Positions 15,008 to 22,484 of a DNA stretch of 64,000 nucleotides are shown in pieces. The number at the start of each line of letters is the position of its first letter. The first letter of the stretch is position 1. This stretch comes from an uncultured Bacteroidota bacterium (GTDB taxonomy: Bacteria; Bacteroidota; Bacteroidia; Bacteroidales; P3). The stretch is from the NCBI GenBank assembly GCA_902784865.1, contig CACZWL010000010.1:26921-90920 (forward strand), given 5' to 3'. The notes below the pieces were generated by a model that worked only from the letters and a program-made list of their open reading frames with translations, did no database searches and was not told the origin of the DNA. The position numbers and the translations under genes are program-made.

Positions 15008-15887
15008 CCCCAGAGAGGCCAAGGAAACCAGAACCCCCAGGGGGACAAGAGATTCTAGAAATTCTAGGGATTCTAGAGATTCTAGATTTTCTAGAGATTC
15101 TAGGGATTCTAGAGATTCTAGAAAGCGCAAGCCTGCCGCCCCGCAGAAGCCTGCCTCCAAGCGCCCCGAAGGCGCCATGCGCCTCAACAAGTACATCGCC
15201 CATGCCGGCATCTGCTCGCGCCGCGAGGCCGACGAGCTTATCGCCGCCGGCAGCGTCAAGGTCAACGGCAAGGTGGTCACAGAAATGGGCTACCAGGTGA
15301 TGCCCGGCGACGAGGTGCAGTATGGCGGCGAGCGTCTCCGCAGCGAGCGTCTCCGCTATTTCCTCCTCAACAAGCCCAAGGGCTTCATCACCACCACCGA
15401 CGACCCGCAGGAGCGCCGCACCGTGATGATGCTCATGGACGGCTGCTGTGCCGAACGCATCTATCCCGTCGGCCGCCTCGACCGCGCCACCACCGGCCTG
15501 CTGCTCTTCACCAACGACGGCGAGCTGGCCAAAAAGCTCACGCACCCTTCCACCCAGGTCTACAAGATCTACCAGGTGGAGCTCAACAAGCCCGTCACCA
15601 AGGAGGACATGAAACGCCTCCTCGATGGCATCGAGCTTGAGGATGGCCCCATGCATGTCGATGATATCCAGTATGCCGCCGTCGGCAAAACCATCGACAA
15701 GCGCATCGTCGGCGTCGAATTGCACAGCGGTCGCAACCGCATCGTGCGACGCCTCTTCGAGGCCCTCGGCTACGAGGTGCACAAGCTGGACCGCACCGTC
15801 TTCGCCGGCCTCACCAAGAAAGACCTCCCTCGTGGACGCTGGCGCGAACTGACTGAAAAGGAAGTCGGCTTTCTCAAAATGATTTGA
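14970..15887 (+). CDS. rluB: RluB/RsuA-family pseudouridine synthase
   Basis: 305 residues. After a basic N-terminal tail come an S4 RNA-binding domain (MRLNKYIAHAGICSRREADELI, about 70-130) and the catalytic domain with YPVGRLDRATTGLLLFTNDG, where the aspartate of GRLD is the catalytic residue, then ELHSGRNRIVRRLFEALGY. It isomerises a uridine in 23S rRNA (RluB-type) or 16S rRNA (RsuA-type); the S4 domain and length fit either. The tail contains DSR repeated eight or so times, encoded by a 9-nt TTCTAGAGA element. The gene overlaps the one upstream and its 3' end is copied as a 44-bp tandem repeat beyond the stop. Confidence 0.9.
   Translation: MIKKDSNKKRNDSPREAKETRTPRGTRDSRNSRDSRDSRFSRDSRDSRDSRKRKPAAPQKPASKRPEGAMRLNKYIAHAGICSRREADELIAAGSVKVNGKVVTEMGYQVMPGDEVQYGGERLRSERLRYFLLNKPKGFITTTDDPQERRTVMMLMDGCCAERIYPVGRLDRATTGLLLFTNDGELAKKLTHPSTQVYKIYQVELNKPVTKEDMKRLLDGIELEDGPMHVDDIQYAAVGKTIDKRIVGVELHSGRNRIVRRLFEALGYEVHKLDRTVFAGLTKKDLPRGRWRELTEKEVGFLKMI
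15050..15123 (+). repeat. in-frame nonad repeat (GATTCTAGA)n in rluB
   Basis: Eight 9-nt units GATTCTAGA / AATTCTAGG / TTTTCTAGA with little drift. Each unit carries CTAG, normally a rare tetranucleotide in bacteria. It encodes (DSR)n between the N-terminus and the S4 domain. Confidence 0.9.
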
Positions 15888-15974
15888 GAAGGCCACCTGC
15901 CATCCAGGTCGGCTTTCTCAAAATGATTTGAGAAGGCCAACTGCTTGCCAGGTGGGATTCCTGAAAATGATTTA
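15864..15974 (+). repeat. 44-bp tandem duplication of the rluB 3' end
   Basis: GTCGGCTTTCTCAAAATGAT... begins at 15864 (inside rluB, including its stop), again at 15908, and in decayed form at 15952, spaced exactly 44 bp. Each unit contains the hairpin TTCTCAAA ATGA TTTGAGAA and so may act as repeated weak terminators. Confidence 0.85.
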
Positions 15975-15995
15975 ACCATAAATAAATAAAATACA

Positions 15996-16397
15996 ATGAA
16001 AAAAATCTTTCTAATGAGCTTGGCTCTGGCGGCTATGTTCGTCTCCTGCTCAAAAGACGAAAACAAAGACGAAAAAAGCGTGACGGGACGCTGGGAATGC
16101 ACATTCAGCCATGTATGTTATACACACGCCGGCGAGGTCGTTCAGGACGATACCAACCATTGGGTCGGCAATACTCTGACATTGTCGAAAGACGGCACCT
16201 ACTCGGAAAACGGAAACGAAATGGGCACGTTCGTCTTCGACAATAACGAAATCACATTCCAAAACAGCCAGAACGCCGCCGAATTCTCTGGGAAATATCA
16301 AATTGAAAGCCTCGACGATTCGCTCTTGAGATTTGAGTACTACCATTCCCAGGCAGACAGGCGGATGAAAAAAAACTACCAGTTCACCCTCCTATAG
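15996..16397 (+). CDS. small lipocalin-like lipoprotein
   Basis: 133 residues. Signal peptide MKKIFLMSLALAAMFVSC with lipobox, then a Lys/Glu/Asp linker. The body starts VTGRWECTF, has TLTLSKDGTYSENG, GTFVFDNNEITF and FSGKYQIESLDDSLLRFEY: the strand pattern of the small lipocalin-like domains common in Bacteroidales lipoproteins. Probably anchored in the outer membrane; ligand unknown. Monocistronic or read through from rluB across the 44-bp hairpin repeats. Confidence 0.7.
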   Translation: MKKIFLMSLALAAMFVSCSKDENKDEKSVTGRWECTFSHVCYTHAGEVVQDDTNHWVGNTLTLSKDGTYSENGNEMGTFVFDNNEITFQNSQNAAEFSGKYQIESLDDSLLRFEYYHSQADRRMKKNYQFTLL

Positions 16398-16432
16398 CAT
16401 CAATCCGCCCCTTTGCGGCCCTGCTTGCCCAT

Positions 16433-16492
16433 AGTTGTTTTTCGTTGTTCAAGTTGTTTTCAAAAAAAGACAACCTAAACAACAGTCAACCC
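16433..16492. repeat. intergenic hairpin octad element (GTTGTTTT)
   Basis: Left arm GTTGTTTT TCGTTGTT CAAGTTGT (from 16433), right arm GACAACCT AAACAACA GTCAACCC (16468-16492); the right arm is the imperfect reverse complement. A long T-run follows at 16501-16510. It lies between two convergent genes and may terminate both. Confidence 0.7.
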
Positions 16493-16552
16493 AATAAGTT
16501 GTTTTTTTTTATTTGCTGTTTTGGTTGATTGATTACTTGATGTGGTGATTTA

Positions 16553-17266
16553 TTATTCTCCAATCAGAAACACCGTGTTTCTTTTGTGCAAATCCACTTT
16601 GGCACGCTCCTTCTGCCACTTGACAGCTGTGAGGCTGCGGATGTATTGTGTCGGAAGCGTGAGGTCAGTGGCCACGCAAATCATGGTATTGGGCTGTAGT
16701 ACAGTGCACAAGGCTTCGAGCAGCTGGTTGTTGCGGTAGGGGGCTTCTATAAAAATCTGCGTCTGACGTTCGCGCCGCGCGCGCTCCTCGAGGCGGCGTA
16801 TGGTGCTGGCACGCTGCGACTTGTCGACCGGCAGGTAGCCGTTGAAGGCGAAGCTCTGGCCGTTCAGGCCGCTGGCCATCAGCGCCAGCATCAGCGACGA
16901 AGGCCCCACGAGCGGCACCACCTCGATGCCGCGGCGCTGGGCGATGCGCGTGATCATGCCCCCCGGGTCGGCCACACAGGGCAGCCCCGCTTCGGAAAGC
17001 AGCCCCACGTTCTCGCCGCGCGCTATGGCGTCAAGATAGCCACCCACCTCGCCGTGCGTCGTGTGCTCGTTAAGCAGGTGGAAATCAGTGTCGTCGATAG
17101 GGTAGGGGTAGCCTGCGCGCTTCAGGAAACGGCGCGCCGAACGCAGCTCTTCGACGATAAAGGTGCGGCACGAGGCCAGCAGTTCAAGATTCATCTGGGG
17201 CAGCGAGGCCGCCAGCTCCTCCGCTCCTATCGGCACGGGGAAGAGTATCAGTTTGCCTTGTTTCAT
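16553..17266 (-). CDS. RsmI-family SAM-dependent methyltransferase
   Basis: 237 residues, shorter than canonical RsmI of about 280. It opens with KLILFPVPIGAEE, the glycine-rich first strand of tetrapyrrole-methylase-fold proteins, followed by FIVEELRSARRFLKRAG, NVGLLSEAGLPCVADPG (the SAM-site EAG-P--DPG motif) and VVPLVGPSSLMLALMASG. RsmI 2'-O-methylates C1402 of 16S rRNA. Bacteroidetes often carry this shorter second homologue whose target is less certain, so no symbol is assigned. The first 83 bases overlap the 3' end of the DUF6266 gene in another frame. Confidence 0.85.
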   Translation of the reverse strand: MKQGKLILFPVPIGAEELAASLPQMNLELLASCRTFIVEELRSARRFLKRAGYPYPIDDTDFHLLNEHTTHGEVGGYLDAIARGENVGLLSEAGLPCVADPGGMITRIAQRRGIEVVPLVGPSSLMLALMASGLNGQSFAFNGYLPVDKSQRASTIRRLEERARRERQTQIFIEAPYRNNQLLEALCTVLQPNTMICVATDLTLPTQYIRSLTAVKWQKERAKVDLHKRNTVFLIGE

Positions 17267-17978
17267 ATTGCTCGTTGTCAGTTGTTTGCATCATATCCTG
17301 GCTGTTGTCGGCCGTCAGCGGCGCCTGCGGCGCCGCTGACGGCCTTTCCACCGACGAACCCAGGTAGGCCGTCGGCGACGCGGTGCCGTCGGAGGCAATG
17401 GTAAATCCGTAGAATTCAACCTGTTGCTGCGCCCATTCGTCGGGCAGCACAAAGGCCGTGCGCTTGCGGCGACGCTCGCTTGGCGCACTCAGGTAGCCGC
17501 GCCCCAGCGCGGGGGCATAGGCGAAGAGGTAGACGCGGTCGTCGCCCTTGGCGCGCGCCAGGCGCATATTCTTCTCGTAATCAACCTCTACGCGCACGCC
17601 GCCGTCGATTCGCAGCGTGCCGAACTCCACGTTCGGCAGGGTGCCCAGCGAGAGCTGGAGGCCCGCGTAGTCGACCGTCACGCCACCCTCGTCCATCGCG
17701 AAGCAGCGGCTGTTGCGCCGCAGGAAGAGGTTGCCCTCGGTGAGCCGCTCGGCCTGCGCCATCTGCCTCATTCCCAGTCGTATGGCGCTGACGCACTGCG
17801 CCGCCGCCTGTATCATGGCCTTGAAGAGCGAGCGCTGGCGCAGCTGTGCCGCGCTGCGCGCGTCGTTGATGTGCGGCTGATAGGCGCGCACGCACCACTG
17901 TCCCAGTCTGTAATAGCCCACCACCGGGCCTACTTTGCCGCGGTAGCCGCCGAGGATGCCTTGGTCGATTTTTGCCAT
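17184..17978 (-). CDS. DUF6266 family protein (copy 1)
   Basis: 264 residues from ATG 17978. It starts MAKIDQGILGGYRGKVGPVVG, the hallmark N-terminus of DUF6266, then VRAYQPHINDARSAAQLRQR and QMAQAERLTEGNLFLRRN, and two small beta-rich halves (GTLPNVEFGTLRIDGG, DRVYLFAYAPALGRGYL, QVEFYGFTIASDGTAS). Function of the family is unknown; the N-terminal segment resembles phage-like or structural proteins. A second copy lies at 37331-38134 with the same layout. The C-terminal tail is low-complexity, contains a perfect 16-bp hairpin, and runs 83 bases into the methyltransferase gene. Confidence 0.75.
   Translation of the reverse strand: MAKIDQGILGGYRGKVGPVVGYYRLGQWCVRAYQPHINDARSAAQLRQRSLFKAMIQAAAQCVSAIRLGMRQMAQAERLTEGNLFLRRNSRCFAMDEGGVTVDYAGLQLSLGTLPNVEFGTLRIDGGVRVEVDYEKNMRLARAKGDDRVYLFAYAPALGRGYLSAPSERRRKRTAFVLPDEWAQQQVEFYGFTIASDGTASPTAYLGSSVERPSAAPQAPLTADNSQDMMQTTDNEQYETRQTDTLPRADRSGGAGGLAAPDES
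17310..17344. repeat. perfect 16-bp inverted repeat inside the DUF6266 tail
   Basis: GGCCGTCAGCGGCGCC (17310-17325), loop TGC, GGCGCCGCTGACGGCC (17329-17344). Coding on the minus strand (SAAPQAPLTADN). No T-run follows. It could be a regulatory hairpin at the gene junction or an inserted element. Confidence 0.85.
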
Positions 17979-18112
17979 CTTTTTTCTCCTTTTTTTTCTC
18001 TTATAACGCACCCTTCGGAGTTTTATTATGCATGTCAGTAGAAAATAAAAAGCATGGCAAAAGAAAACACCTCTAATCCGCTGTGCGAGTGCGGCTTGTG
18101 TACGGGCCGATT

Positions 18113-18128
18113 TGGCACGCTTTTTGCA
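18113..18128 (+). promoter_or_regulatory. sigma-54 promoter of htrA
   Basis: TGGCACG-CTTT-TTGCA is an exact match to the -24/-12 consensus TGGCACG-N4-TTGCW, 61 bases before the htrA ATG. No TANNTTTG element is visible in the same gap. Dependence on RpoN and an enhancer-binding protein is inferred. Confidence 0.75.
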
Positions 18129-18188
18129 GTTTCGGACAATAAAATGCAGTTTTGTCAGTTATGCTTCACGTATAAAACAATGTATGTT

Positions 18189-19334
18189 ATGAAAAAAATC
18201 CTCAACGCCACCCTCGTGCTCCTCGCCCTGGCCGCCCAGTCGTGCCACGCGCAGCGCGACGAAAAGCCCCAAGCATCGGCCGCGCAACCCGCGGCAACGC
18301 AGCCCGTGCGCTCCGACAACCGGCTGACGCTCACCGACTTTACCGATGTCGCCGCCGCCACCATCGACGCCGTTGTCCACATCAAGACCGAGATGACCCA
18401 GATGACCCCCCTCTACCAGTCCTTCTTCGGCTTCATCATTCCGCAAGGTGTTCAGAAACAAGTCTATAACGCCTACGGTTCGGGTGTCATCGTCACCACC
18501 GACGGCTACATCGTCACCAACAACCACGTCGTGCAGGATGCCGAGCGTATCTTCGTGACGCTCAACGACCGGCGCGAGCTGCCTGCCAAGCTTGTCGGCA
18601 ACGACCCCGCCACCGACCTCGCCGTCATCAAGGTCGAAGCCGACGGCCTCACCTACATACCCTTCGGCAACAGCGACCACGTCCGCGTCGGCGAGCCCGT
18701 CCTGGCCATCGGCAACCCCTTCAACCTCACCTCCACCGTCACCTCGGGCATCATCAGCGCCAAGGCCCGCAACATGCGCATCATCAACAATCCGCACTCG
18801 AACGAGACACCCTTAGAGTCTTTCCTTCAGACAGATGCGGCCGTCAATTCAGGTAATAGTGGAGGTGCCCTCGTCAACTCGCGCGCCGAGCTTATCGGCA
18901 TCGTCACCGCCATCGCCTCGGGCAACGGCAACTACATCGGCTACTCCTTCGCCATACCCTCCAACCTGGCCGTCAAGGTGGCCGGCGACCTGCAGCACTA
19001 TGGCTATGTGCAGCGCGGCTACCTCGGCGTGCAAGTCACTGAGGTCGACGCCAATGTCGCCCGCCAGACCGGAGCGCGCGACATCAAGGGGCTCTACGTC
19101 GCCAAGGTCGTCCCCGACTGCGCCTCCGACCGCGCCGGCATACACCAGGGCGACATCATCGTCCGCGTCGCCGGCAAGGAGGTCAACACCTTCGCCGAGA
19201 TGATGGAAGAGCTGGGCCTCTTCTCGCCCGGCGACGAGGTGGAGGTCGACTACGTCCGCGACGGCCATGCCAACACCGTCCGCGCCACACTCCTCAATTC
19301 GCAAGGCAACACGCAGATAATCAGGAAAAACTAG
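18189..19334 (+). CDS. periplasmic serine protease, HtrA/DegQ type, one PDZ domain
   Basis: 381 residues from ATG 18189; an upstream in-frame extension contains the sigma-54 site and was rejected. The signal peptide MKKILNATLVLLALAAQSC looks lipoprotein-like. S1C protease triad: His113 in VTNNHVVQ, Asp143 in NDPATDLAVIKV and Ser224 in VNSGNSGGALV. A single PDZ domain follows (GYLGVQVTEVD... to about 375), whereas DegP has two. It degrades or refolds damaged envelope proteins. A Gln/Ala-rich linker separates signal and protease domains. The preceding promoter suggests stress- or nitrogen-linked control through sigma-54. Confidence 0.92.
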   Translation: MKKILNATLVLLALAAQSCHAQRDEKPQASAAQPAATQPVRSDNRLTLTDFTDVAAATIDAVVHIKTEMTQMTPLYQSFFGFIIPQGVQKQVYNAYGSGVIVTTDGYIVTNNHVVQDAERIFVTLNDRRELPAKLVGNDPATDLAVIKVEADGLTYIPFGNSDHVRVGEPVLAIGNPFNLTSTVTSGIISAKARNMRIINNPHSNETPLESFLQTDAAVNSGNSGGALVNSRAELIGIVTAIASGNGNYIGYSFAIPSNLAVKVAGDLQHYGYVQRGYLGVQVTEVDANVARQTGARDIKGLYVAKVVPDCASDRAGIHQGDIIVRVAGKEVNTFAEMMEELGLFSPGDEVEVDYVRDGHANTVRATLLNSQGNTQIIRKN

Positions 19335-19377
19335 AGCCGACGGAGACTCTAGATATGCTAGAATAGCCAGAACCTCA
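19331..19377. repeat. decayed CTAG-word element between htrA and the MATE gene
   Basis: CTAGAGCC...ACTCTAGATATGCTAGAATAGCC: three or four CTAGA words at irregular 9-12 nt spacing, resembling the nonad element of rluB in decay. It overlaps the htrA stop. Confidence 0.45.
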
Positions 19378-19382
19378 CCCCC

Positions 19383-20744
19383 TTGACCCTCGACGACAAA
19401 TACACCGAGATGACCACCCTGCCGGTCAAATTGCTTGTGTGCAAGATGGCCGTGCCCACCATCATCGCCATGGTCGTCACGGCGCTCTACAACGTCGTCG
19501 ATGCCGCCTTCGTCGGGCGTCTCTCCACCGAGGGCACGGCCGGCATCGGCATCTCCTTCGCCTACATGACCTTCATCCAGGCCCTGGGCTTCTTCTTCGG
19601 CCACGGCTCGGGCAACTTCATCTCGCGCGCCCTCGGCGCCAAGGACGTCTCGTCGGCAGCGGTCGTCGCCTCGGTGGGCTTCTTCTCGCCGCTGCTCCTC
19701 GGCCTCCTCGCCGCGCTGCTCTGCCTGCCCAACCTCTCGGCCCTCAGCACACTCCTCGGCGCCCCGGCCGAGGTCGTCCCCTATGCCAACGACTACCTCC
19801 GCTACATCGTCCTCGCCACCCCCTTCATGATGTCCGCCCTCACCCTCAACAACCAGCTCCGCCTGCAGGGCAACGCCCATTTCGGCATGGTGGGCATCGT
19901 CAGCGGCGCCATCCTCAACATCGCCCTCGACCCCCTCTTCATCTTCACCTTCGACATGGGCGTCAGCGGCGCCTCGCTGGCCACCGCCATCAGCCAGCTC
20001 TGCTCCTGGGGGCTCCTGCTCTACGGCACCTTCAAGCCTGAGAGCGTTCATATTAGGATCCGTAACTTCAAGCCTTCCTTTAAGGTCTACTACGAGATAT
20101 TCCGCGGCGGGCTGCCCTCGCTTTTCCGCCAGGTGTTCAACTGCGCCGCCGCCGTCAGCCTCAACTACTGCGCCGCCCTCTATGCCGCCCCCGGCAGCGA
20201 GGCCTCGGCCGTCGCCGCCTTTGCCGTCGTCACCCGCATCATGATGTTCGCCTTCAGCGTCGTCCTCGGCTTCTGCCAGGGCTTCCAACCCGTCTGCGGC
20301 TTCAACTATGGCGCAAAAAAATATGATCGCGTGCGCGAGTCGTGGCTCTTCGCCACCTGGGTCGCCACCGCCTTCCTGCTGCTCATCTCGGCTGTCGGCT
20401 ACCTCTTTGCCCCTCAGATAGTTGCCCTCTTCCGCGCCGAGGACCCCGCCCTTATCGAGATCGGCGCCGCCACCCTCCGCTGGCAGTGCGTCGCCTTCCC
20501 GCTCGCCGGCCTCTTCACCTCCACAGGCATGCTCTTCCAGAACATCCGCATGACCTTCCCGGCCACCCTCCTCAGCATCTGCCGCAACGGCCTCTTCTTC
20601 CTCCCGGCCATCCTCCTGCTGCCCCTCTGGCTCGGCATGCAGGGGGTGCAGATGGCCCAGGCCGTGGCCGACCTCCTCACCTTCATCCTCTGCATCCCCT
20701 ATGCCGTCTGGATCAACCGAAAGCTGAAGCGCAACATGGCGTAA
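19383..20744 (+). CDS. MATE-family efflux transporter
   Basis: 453 residues from a TTG; an ATG at 19410 would remove nine residues of the amphipathic lead. Twelve membrane helices are apparent, with the family start LLVCKMAVPTIIAMVVTALYNVVDAAFVG and the second-half repeat beginning near PSLFRQVFNCAAAVSLNY. These proteins export cationic drugs or metabolites in exchange for Na+ or H+. The closest described class by feel is the DinF/NorM-like group found throughout Bacteroidales; substrate unknown. It follows htrA by 48 bases but in different control context; a terminator follows the stop. Confidence 0.9.
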   Translation: MTLDDKYTEMTTLPVKLLVCKMAVPTIIAMVVTALYNVVDAAFVGRLSTEGTAGIGISFAYMTFIQALGFFFGHGSGNFISRALGAKDVSSAAVVASVGFFSPLLLGLLAALLCLPNLSALSTLLGAPAEVVPYANDYLRYIVLATPFMMSALTLNNQLRLQGNAHFGMVGIVSGAILNIALDPLFIFTFDMGVSGASLATAISQLCSWGLLLYGTFKPESVHIRIRNFKPSFKVYYEIFRGGLPSLFRQVFNCAAAVSLNYCAALYAAPGSEASAVAAFAVVTRIMMFAFSVVLGFCQGFQPVCGFNYGAKKYDRVRESWLFATWVATAFLLLISAVGYLFAPQIVALFRAEDPALIEIGAATLRWQCVAFPLAGLFTSTGMLFQNIRMTFPATLLSICRNGLFFLPAILLLPLWLGMQGVQMAQAVADLLTFILCIPYAVWINRKLKRNMA

Positions 20745-20747
20745 GAC

Positions 20748-20775
20748 GCTACCCCTCAGCGTGGTAGCATTTTTA
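20748..20775 (+). terminator. terminator after the MATE gene
   Basis: GCTACC (20748-20753) with GGTAGC (20763-20768), then ATTTTTAT. Short stem, moderate T-run. Confidence 0.65.
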
Positions 20776-20799
20776 TTTGGCCGTATCGCAAAAAATGCG

Positions 20800-20807
20800 T
20801 ATCTTTG
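20800..20807 (+). promoter_or_regulatory. -7 element of kdd
   Basis: TATCTTTGCACTCC with TTTGG about 19-20 bp upstream (near 20777) as -33. Leader of about 50 bases. Confidence 0.65.
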
Positions 20808-20864
20808 CACTCCGGAAGCCATGCGAATGGCCGCCTATCCAGTCAACATTAAACATGCAACCAC

Positions 20865-21905
20865 ATGAGACCCAACGGAAACCGCTACGGCACGCACCGC
20901 GTCATCGAACCCCTCGGCACCCTGCCCCAACCCGCACAGAAGCTCGACAACTCGATGGAAATCTACGACAACGAGTTGCTTATCGACGTCAGCACCCTCA
21001 ACATCGACTCGGCTTCCTACACGCAGATACGCCATGCCTGCAGCGACGATGCCGAGCAGATGAAGAAGATGATACTCTCCATCGTCGACGAGCGCGGCAA
21101 GATGCAGAACCCCGTCACCGGTTCCGGCGGCATGCTCATCGGCACCGTCCGCGAGATAGGCCCCAACTTCCGCAGCAGCACCCGCGTCAAAGTGGGCGAC
21201 AAGATTGCCACCTTGGTGTCGCTCAGCCTCACTCCACTGAAAATCAACAAGATCAACCACCTCGACCCGCAGCACGACCAGGTGGATGTCGACGCCCAGG
21301 CCATCCTCTTCGAAAGCGGCCTCTTCGCCGTGCTGCCCAAGGACCTGCCCGAGCGCTTGGCCCTGGCGGCCCTCGATGTGGCCGGAGCCCCGGCCCAGGT
21401 CGACCGCCTCGTCACCGAGGGCGACATCGTATGCCTCATCGGCGGCGGCGGCAAGAGCGGCATCCTCTGCTGCTACCAGGCCATGCAGAACGTGGGCCCC
21501 TATGGCAAGGTCATTGTCGTAGAATACAGCACCCAGAACGCACAGCGCATCCTCGACATGGGCTTGGCCACCGATGTCATCGTGGCCGACGCCACCAACG
21601 TCATGGACGTCTACGACAAGGTTATGGCCATCACCGGCGGCCGCGGCACCGACGTCACCATCAACAATGTCAACGTCCCCAACACCGAGATGACCTCCAT
21701 CCTCATCACCAAAGGGCGCGGCTGCGTCTACTTCTTCTCCATGGCCACCAGCTTCACCCGTGCCGCCCTCGGCGCCGAAGGGGTGGGGAAGGACATCAAC
21801 CTCATCGTCGGCAACGGCTACGCCCGTGGCCATGCCGAACTGACCCTCAACATACTCCGCGAGAGCGAACCTATCCGCCGACTTTTCGAGGAGCTCTACG
21901 CATAA
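20865..21905 (+). CDS. kdd: L-erythro-3,5-diaminohexanoate dehydrogenase
   Basis: 346 residues, right for this enzyme. It is a member of the alcohol-dehydrogenase-like superfamily: N-terminal GroES-like part with GTHRVIEPLGTLPQPAQKLDNS and LLIDVSTLNIDSAS, then a Rossmann domain with VCLIGGGGKSGILCCYQA and VIVVEYSTQNAQRILDMG. The opening block is diagnostic for Kdd, which oxidatively deaminates 3,5-diaminohexanoate to 5-amino-3-oxohexanoate in the lysine fermentation pathway. kamA, the first enzyme, lies 2.6 kb downstream; kamD/E, kce and kal are not in this window. Own promoter, no terminator hairpin seen after it. Confidence 0.85.
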   Translation: MRPNGNRYGTHRVIEPLGTLPQPAQKLDNSMEIYDNELLIDVSTLNIDSASYTQIRHACSDDAEQMKKMILSIVDERGKMQNPVTGSGGMLIGTVREIGPNFRSSTRVKVGDKIATLVSLSLTPLKINKINHLDPQHDQVDVDAQAILFESGLFAVLPKDLPERLALAALDVAGAPAQVDRLVTEGDIVCLIGGGGKSGILCCYQAMQNVGPYGKVIVVEYSTQNAQRILDMGLATDVIVADATNVMDVYDKVMAITGGRGTDVTINNVNVPNTEMTSILITKGRGCVYFFSMATSFTRAALGAEGVGKDINLIVGNGYARGHAELTLNILRESEPIRRLFEELYA

Positions 21906-21943
21906 AAAAAAACTTTTTTTTCTTGCATATTAAAAATAATGTG

Positions 21944-21951
21944 TATCTTTG
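21944..21951 (+). promoter_or_regulatory. -7 element of the fimbrillin-like locus
   Basis: TATCTTTGCAGC with TTG at 21923-21925 (18-bp spacer). Starts a leader of about 270 bases. Confidence 0.65.
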
Positions 21952-22224
21952 CAGCAGAGATACACAAGGTCATGCTTTGTACAAGCACCATAGTATCAGG
22001 TATTTACCCGGTCCTTTCACAGGGCAGCGCATACACAAGATGCATACGCAGGGGATTTATTAGCCCTTTTTTAAACCTTTTGTCGCACACTAGCGTCTGA
22101 CCAACCTTTTCCAGGCAGGGGTCCTGATGTACTTGTTTTCCCCCTCCAACCCAATTTGATTTCAAAAGAATGTTGTCCTGTATCAGGCAACATGTTGCAT
22201 GTATAATATAATACTATTAGAAAT
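21952..22224 (+). other. long untranslated leader before the small peptide gene
   Basis: No ORF. Short pairing segments are visible: CCTGTATCAGG near 22180, CAACATGTTG near 22189, and GGGATTTATTAGCCC followed by TTTTTT near 22052-22073, which could be an attenuator. I do not recognise a riboswitch. Confidence 0.45.
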
Positions 22225-22419
22225 ATGAAAAAGTCATCCTATCAAAAACCAGCACTCACCGTGGTGAGTTTCAAAGCCGAAAGAGGCTTTGCTGGGTCGC
22301 AAACACAAGGTGCTGAGCAGACTTCCGTCCTCTCGATGCTGTTCAGCAGCAACGACGATGCCACACAAGCCACCGACGACCGAGACGTCATGGGCAGCGG
22401 CTGGAGCTCAGGCTGGTAG
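22225..22419 (+). CDS. small secreted-type peptide upstream of fimbrillin-like lipoprotein
   Basis: 64 residues: MKKSSYQKPALTVVSFKAE, then RGFAGSQTQGAEQT and an acidic stretch ending DVMGSGWSSGW. It lacks a hydrophobic signal peptide. The pattern of basic start, Y-x-x-P-x-x-x-V-V-x-F, then a Ser/Gly/Asp tail ending in tryptophans, is shared by many short orphan ORFs in Bacteroidales that sit before surface lipoprotein genes. Function is not known. It has a long leader and a promoter, and the next gene starts 65 bases on, so it is probably the first gene of that operon. Confidence 0.6.
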   Translation: MKKSSYQKPALTVVSFKAERGFAGSQTQGAEQTSVLSMLFSSNDDATQATDDRDVMGSGWSSGW

Positions 22420-22484
22420 CCCACGCCATCCCATGTCACAACAACTAACTATCAATCATTAACAAAGAAAAAAAGACTCACAAG

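Noticed and set aside
18849-20822. 657-residue minus-strand open frame
   Set aside because: Antisense to htrA and the MATE gene; Gly/Glu/Asp/Val-rich composition is typical of GC-rich antisense frames.
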